From Macrotis lagotis (Eukaryota; Chordata; Mammalia; Peramelemorphia; Peramelidae), in the NCBI RefSeq assembly GCF_037893015.1, contig NC_133661.1:225217157-225281156 (forward strand): DNA of 64,000 nt, given 5' to 3'. This document shows positions 61,001 to 64,000 of the stretch, in pieces. Made by a program: the position numbers and the translations under genes. Each line of letters opens with the position of its first letter. Positions within the stretch are counted from its first letter, which is position 1. Below the pieces are notes generated by a model that was not told where the DNA came from, did not search any database, and saw only the letters and a program-made list of their open reading frames with translations.

Positions 61001-62891
61001 GTGCCACCTAGCTGCCCCCGTAGACAACTGTCCTGGAATCAAGAAGACTCACTTTCCTGAGCTCAAATCTGGCATCAGACATTTACTAACTATGTGACTC
61101 TGAACAAGTCACTCAACCCTGTTTGCCTTGGTTTCCACATCTGTAAAATGAGCTGTTGAAGGAAATGATGAACCTTTCATTATCTTTGCCAAAAAAAAAA
61201 AAAACCCAAATAGAGTCAGGGAGAATCCAACATGTCTGAAACAACTAAACAACAACAAAATAATTGATATACAAAAGAAGAAGCTTTCTGAGGTCCAGGA
61301 AGGGGAAAATGGATGGCTTGGTGGAAAAAAGATGACTTTGAGTGGGAGATGAACAGACTAGTAGTAAAATTTGGAAACAAACTATATGATATGCTGTACA
61401 ATGAAATCAGTAGAATTGTTTGCACACTTATTATGACTATGCCTCTTCCTCATCCCCCCAAAAGAGATTAAAGAAGAGAAAGTAGAGGAGAGAAAGACTA
61501 TTTAAGAAGTCAATTTTAGTTTTGGAAAGAGCATTGGATTTGGTTCAGAAGACCAGGTTTTAAGCCTGCTTTTGCCACTTAAAATTTCTATGAACATAGC
61601 TTGCATATTATCTGTCCCAATAGACTGTGAGGTCCTTGAGGGCAGGTCCCCTGTTTTCACCTTTCTTTATATCCCTAAAACTTAACCTAACTCAATTTGT
61701 ATTTTTTATTAAAGATTTTTTATTTGAGTTTTACAATTTTCCCCCCAATCTTACTTCCCCCCCCATAGACTCAATTTGCATTTTTAAAATGCCTGTTAAC
61801 AGATTTTTTTTTTAGTCTAAGGCAAGCCATCAAATTTCTTAGCCTTCTTCCTCATTTGCAAAATATTTAAAGTAAGTAAAACTTGCACTATCTTCAGCAC
61901 AAGAATAACTCTGAGGATCAAACAAAATAACTTTGGTGCACTGTTTTTTAATACTAAGTCATTACATATAAAAGGAAGCTATCATTACTATGAACAGCAG
62001 TATCACAGTAAGATCTATTCAGTCATTTCAATTGTGACCCTACTTGGGGTTTTCTTGACAGAAATACTGGAGTGGTTTGTCATTTCCTTCTTCAGCTCAT
62101 TTTACAGATGAGGAAACTGAGGCAAACTGGGTGAAGTGAGTTGCCACAGCTAATAAGTATCTAAAACCAGATTAGAATTCAGGCCTTACTGACTTCAAGT
62201 CCAGTGCTCTATCCACTGTGCCACCTTAACTGCCCCATCAAAGTAAGACATTTTACCTTTAAAGAAAATGTAGCTAATCAAAACAAGCATGGTATCACTA
62301 TCCAGTTTCTTGAATAATTGATCAATTTTCCCCAAAGTTTTATTCTTGATAAAATCATTGACCTGTTTCTTGGCTCTGGTTGAATTTTGAAAGTCTATAG
62401 AAAAAACTTCCGCATTATAATAGCGTTTTATTTTTGTCATGAATGTCTCCATAAGTTCTAGCTGTGAGTCAAGAAATAGTATATTTCCCAGGTCCAGTTC
62501 TGAATTGTTGAACACATGGATGAGATATTGAAAGCCCTGGTGGATTTCCAAATCTGATATCTTCGTGTGGTTGAATCCCAGGCCTTCCAAGAGTTGAATA
62601 TGTGTGGTTGACCTGACCCCAAGGGACAGCATGGCCATGGACATGGAAATACTCACTGGGGAGAGGAAAACATTTTTGTCTGGACCTCGTGATATCAAAT
62701 TCTTGTATAAACGAAATGCAAAGTCAACATTCACTGGTGCTAATCTCCGGTGGAAAGGATTTTCTTCCTCAATAGTAGGTTCTTGAGGATGGGGATCTTG
62801 GTTGCTAGGCTGGGGAACACAAAAACTGAGGACCGAGAGAATGAAAAGACACTTGTATAGGGTGGAAGTCATTGTCCAGGGTGATTGGGTC
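47905..62891 (-). CDS. SERPINA6: SERPINA6, corticosteroid-binding globulin (join of 47905..48099, 53331..53478, 55393..55663, 62257..62872; exon 2 begins 62891)
   Basis: Plasma transport serpin that binds cortisol or corticosterone and, in human, drops affinity when its reactive loop is cleaved by neutrophil elastase. Four exons join in phase into 409 codons (human 405). Diagnostic stretches shared with human CBG: VDFAFRLYKNL, FLSPVSISMSMAMLSLG, GLGFNHTKISDLEIHQGFQ, LSRDTVSRWS, SYDLEDVLREMGMMDIF, FDHFTWSSLFLGK. By alignment to human numbering Gln232, Arg260, His368 and Trp371 of the steroid site and the essential sequon at Asn238 (GNTT) are kept. The reactive loop is unlike human (exon 5 entry). 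The protein is predicted to be secreted and glycosylated. Non-coding exon 1 and the promoter probably lie beyond 64000. Confidence 0.94.
48405..48718 (-). mobile_element. long-type tRNA-derived SINE in SERPINA6 intron 4
   Basis: Reverse copy, acttgtccttcattctcaaa through agtgctctatccattgcacc. Confidence 0.75.
48741..48780. repeat. (AATC)n microsatellite
   Basis: Nine to ten imperfect units. Confidence 0.9.
48835..49060 (-). mobile_element. CORE-SINE in SERPINA6 intron 4
   Basis: gtttcactccaactctttgg and the core gatgaggaaaccgaagcaaa. Confidence 0.75.
49180..49440 (+). mobile_element. MIR-type SINE in SERPINA6 intron 4
   Basis: Forward copy with aggtggcacagtggttagag, ctcccctcatc-like core and an (ATT)n tail. 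Confidence 0.7.
50380..50720 (-). mobile_element. possible antisense LINE-1 ORF1-region fragment
   Basis: T-rich sequence whose reverse complement loosely resembles the coiled-coil part of L1 ORF1. Weak similarity only. Confidence 0.25.
50791..50838. repeat. (CA)n microsatellite
   Basis: 24 CA units after a forward SINE head at 50722-50790. Confidence 0.97.
51335..51370. repeat. (GT)n microsatellite
   Basis: About 18 GT units in SERPINA6 intron 4. Confidence 0.95.
52110..52520 (+). mobile_element. L2-type LINE 3' end
   Basis: gctcaagtatcagattctgc, then ccctagcatagtgcccaacg, and a TGACTGGT-type tail. The overlapping frames at 52044-52364 are not genes. Confidence 0.6.
52560..53215 (+). mobile_element. 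LINE-1 3' end fragment in SERPINA6 intron 4
   Basis: Contains the marker gcccatcaattggggaatgg and the gatgatcaactatgatgg block, ending in an A-rich tail just downstream of exon 4's donor (53330 on the minus strand). Confidence 0.75.
53331..53478 (-). CDS. SERPINA6: SERPINA6 exon 4
   Basis: A 148-bp exon, acceptor cctgaacag, donor GTAAGT. It encodes YVNLYIPKFSISESYDLEDV, then REMGMMDIFSNQANLSGITK and SVKLSE, closely matching human CBG in this segment. Confidence 0.94.
54585..54745 (+). mobile_element. MAR1-like SINE in SERPINA6 intron 3
   Basis: Head ggggcagcaaggtggcacaa, tail cactgccttgcaaaaaacc. Confidence 0.88.
54968..55105 (+). mobile_element. MAR1-like SINE, shortened
   Basis: Head ggggcagctaggtggcatag; part of the middle is missing; tail ccccactgccttgg. 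Confidence 0.85.
55393..55663 (-). CDS. SERPINA6: SERPINA6 exon 3
   Basis: A 271-bp exon, acceptor acttcctcag, donor GTAATC. It encodes RWAKSFDPKDTKMQKFYTSK, then VLMMFQSKRNKYLFD, ELSCTVVQLEYTGNTTAFF and LSRDTVSRWSQLFQD. It carries the conserved Cys and Gln of the steroid-site strand and the NTT sequon. At the human Ile263-Asn264 positions it has Val-Ser. Confidence 0.94.
55671..55815. repeat. purine-rich tract next to SERPINA6 exon 3
   Basis: A/G-rich on the plus strand, hence pyrimidine-rich on the gene's strand just upstream of the exon 3 acceptor; it likely supplies an extended polypyrimidine tract. Confidence 0.85.
55955..56170 (+). mobile_element. LINE-1 ORF2 fragment in SERPINA6 intron 2
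   Basis: Frame VFLKEIKNNLNNRRNSQCLW, INIVKM-like NIIKMTILPQLI, then FSAIPFKLSKGFFAELNKI matches the part of L1 ORF2 downstream of the reverse transcriptase (human NIMKMAILPKAIYRFNAIPI). Confidence 0.75.
56335..56525 (+). mobile_element. MIR-type SINE in SERPINA6 intron 2
   Basis: tatgtgaccctgcacaagtc and ccttagttgtaaaataggga. Confidence 0.7.
56527..56665 (+). mobile_element. MAR1-like SINE, 5' truncated
   Basis: Starts at ggttggatagagcactggcc and ends at ccccgtttgccttac. It follows directly on a MIR at 56335-56525. Confidence 0.85.
57961..58025. repeat. compound (TC)n(CA)n microsatellite
   Basis: 14 TC units run straight into about 18 CA units. Confidence 0.97.
58190..59180 (+). mobile_element. 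long L2-type LINE 3' portion
   Basis: About 1 kb of recognisable L2 3' region: cacaactgccaaactgatat, atagatctgaccatgcttct, cttggaatgctgtccatcct, and a final cacatagtaggcacttaaca. Confidence 0.7.
59470..59670 (-). mobile_element. MIR-type SINE in SERPINA6 intron 2
   Basis: Core tagatgaggaaactgaggct. Confidence 0.65.
60392..60465. repeat. (GATA/GGTA)n microsatellite
   Basis: Imperfect tetramer array in SERPINA6 intron 2. Confidence 0.9.
60592..60745 (+). mobile_element. MAR1-like SINE in SERPINA6 intron 2
   Basis: Head gggacagctaggtggcacag, tail ccccattgccttgcaaaaat. Confidence 0.9.
60826..61260 (+). mobile_element. CORE-SINE interrupted by a MAR1 copy
   Basis: Forward copy in two parts, 60826-60867 and 61020-61260, ending near catgtctgaaacaact. 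Confidence 0.78.
60868..61019 (-). mobile_element. MAR1-like SINE nested in a CORE-SINE
   Basis: Reverse copy splitting the plus-strand CORE-SINE at 60826-61260; flanks tagaaaactgttctgg and tagacaactgtcctgg are the duplicated target. Confidence 0.88.
61610..61690 (+). mobile_element. L2-type LINE 3' fragment
   Basis: Carries gactgtgaggtccttgaggg followed by a short tail. Confidence 0.5.
62020..62236 (-). mobile_element. CORE-SINE abutting SERPINA6 exon 2 donor
   Basis: Reverse copy whose last base is about 20 bp from the first intron base (62256). Confidence 0.78.
62257..62891 (-). CDS. SERPINA6: SERPINA6 exon 2 (5'UTR end and first coding exon)
   Basis: Acceptor ctaactttacag puts the exon start at 62891; ATG is at 62872, 19 bp in. 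It encodes a signal peptide (MTSTLYKCLFILSVLSF), a Pro/Glu-rich N-terminus and the first half of the serpin fold down to SYIFFK. The donor GTAAAA at 62256 splits a Gly codon. If the intron were retained, translation would run into an antisense SINE and stop after about 20 codons. Confidence 0.94.
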
Positions 62892-62982
62892 CTGTAAAGT
62901 TAGGAAAATTTATTATAAGCAGTGTAAAATTAGAGAACTATAGCAGTAGGTTTACCATTAGAGACCCTGGGCTCAAATTCTG

Positions 62983-63145
62983 TTTGTTTTGGGGTTTTTT
63001 AGGTTTTTGCAAGGCAAAGGGGGATTAAGTGACTTGCCCAAGGCCACACAGCTAGGTAATTATTAAATGCCTGAGATCGGATTTGAACCCATGTACTCCT
63101 GACTCCAAGGCTGGTGCTTTATCCACTACGCCACCTAGCCGTCCC
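62983..63145 (-). mobile_element. MAR1-like SINE upstream of SERPINA6 exon 2
   Basis: Reverse copy with a perfect 17-bp duplication cctgggctcaaattctg (62966-62982, 63146-63162), inserted in an older MIR-like SINE. Confidence 0.92.
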
Positions 63146-63382
63146 CCTGGGCTCAAATTCTGAATCTGCCACTTATTACCTGTTTTATAGTGGGCCATGT
63201 CTCTGGCCCAATATGAGGATTTGGATTAAGATGTTCTTTATGATTCTTTCAAGTTCTGAATCCTATGATACTAGTCAGTGTGACTTCTGAGAAAAGCTTT
63301 ATAGAATCTAGAGGGACAAGTTGCAAAGGGATTATATTATTATTATTATTATTATCATTATTCATAGTCTACATCAGTACTT

Positions 63383-63500
63383 TGTTTTTGTTCAAATGAT
63401 TCAGTCATGTCCAATTCTTTGGGACCCTGTGGAATCCCTTCATCATGAGATTTTTCTTGACAGTTGGTGAAGTAGTTTACCATTTCCTTCTCCTTTTATC
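63383..63500 (-). mobile_element. CORE-SINE fragment
   Basis: gattcagtcatgtccaattc and ttgggaccctgtggaatccc only; the 3' half is missing. Confidence 0.6.
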
Positions 63501-63659
63501 AGAACTCTCCATTATGGTTTGTCTATATTGGATAATCCTGCATCATTCTTCATGACCATGCAGTGATCCAGGAGAGAACTTGAGTTCATACTGCTAATTA
63601 ATGTCATGTTTATGATGCATGTAACTGACTGGATGTCTAAGGACAATTCATCTGATTTC

Positions 63660-63985
63660 TCTGGAATTTGAAGGAATGCTTATTAATTGGAGAATGACTA
63701 AACAAGTTGTATATGATTGTGAGGATAAACTATTGTGATATAAGAAATTATAAAGGTTCACTTTATAGGAGTTCTATGTTTTCTTTCATAACATGACTAT
63801 TATGGAAATATTTTGCATGACTACATATTTATAACCTACATGAAATTGCTTGCTTTCACAAGGTGAGGGAGCATAGGAATGGAGAGAATTTGAAATTCAA
63901 AGTTTTAAAAATGAATGTTAAAAATTGTTTTATATTTAACTGAGAAAATTAAATACTAAATAAATTTTAAAAGAGAAAAAAATGA
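63660..63985 (+). mobile_element. LINE-1 3' end fragment
   Basis: Diverged and internally shortened copy of the same 3' end, seen in ttaattggagaatgac and the terminal aaaaatgaatgttaaaaatt. Confidence 0.6.
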
Positions 63986-64000
63986 AATAACAATGGGAAT

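Larger units (their letters stand above)
55664..62256 (-). other. SERPINA6 intron 2
   Basis: 6.6 kb. 56690-57950 is unassigned: it holds several 70-96-codon frames without recognisable similarity. The rest is the listed repeats. Confidence 0.8.

Overview
This window is nuclear DNA from a mammal, almost certainly a marsupial. It has intron-split serpin genes with consensus splice sites, AT-rich introns, and dozens of copies of the tRNA-derived SINE typical of marsupials (MAR1-like, core tggatagagcac / ccttgcaaaa), alongside MIR/CORE-SINEs, L2/L3-type LINEs and LINE-1 tails. I cannot fix the species. The gene order matches human 14q32.13: the 3' end of PPP4R4 on the plus strand, then SERPINA10 and SERPINA6 on the minus strand. 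Serpins and PPP4R4 were recognised by reading translations against remembered human proteins; no database search was run.

Left end (1-10.8 kb): the last coding exons of PPP4R4, a regulatory subunit of protein phosphatase 4. Two different terminal exons are visible, at 6361 and 9689. Reading phase shows that both fit the transcript as alternatives after the same donor at 1799/1800. After about 3 kb of gene-poor DNA with a short TSD-flanked hAT MITE, SERPINA10 (protein Z-dependent protease inhibitor) runs on the minus strand from 20971 down to 14286 in four coding exons that predict 441 residues with the P1 tyrosine preserved. A likely non-coding first exon with a liver-type promoter (HNF1-like site, CCAAT motif, two 14-bp palindromes) lies near 31.75-31.90 kb. 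If so, intron 1 is about 11 kb and holds a 3.4-kb LINE-1 relative that carries ORF1 but no reverse transcriptase and has perfect 13-bp target-site duplications.

Middle (32-47.9 kb): intergenic, mostly repeats. It holds two finds not explained by common repeats: an internally deleted pogo/Tigger-type DNA transposon inserted inside a MIR (38.97-39.77 kb), and a 5'-truncated processed pseudogene of KIF2A with poly(A) and flanking duplications (44.37-45.18 kb).

Right end (47.9-62.9 kb): SERPINA6 (corticosteroid-binding globulin) on the minus strand in four coding exons that predict 409 residues. The steroid-site Gln, Arg, His and Trp are kept, but the reactive-centre loop is about three residues longer than in human and its sequence is unlike human. 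Non-coding exon 1 of SERPINA6 is probably outside the window. Both serpins are secreted liver proteins of clade A: SERPINA10 restrains factors Xa and XIa, and SERPINA6 carries glucocorticoids. I found no tRNA, rRNA or CRISPR and no prokaryotic-type gene.
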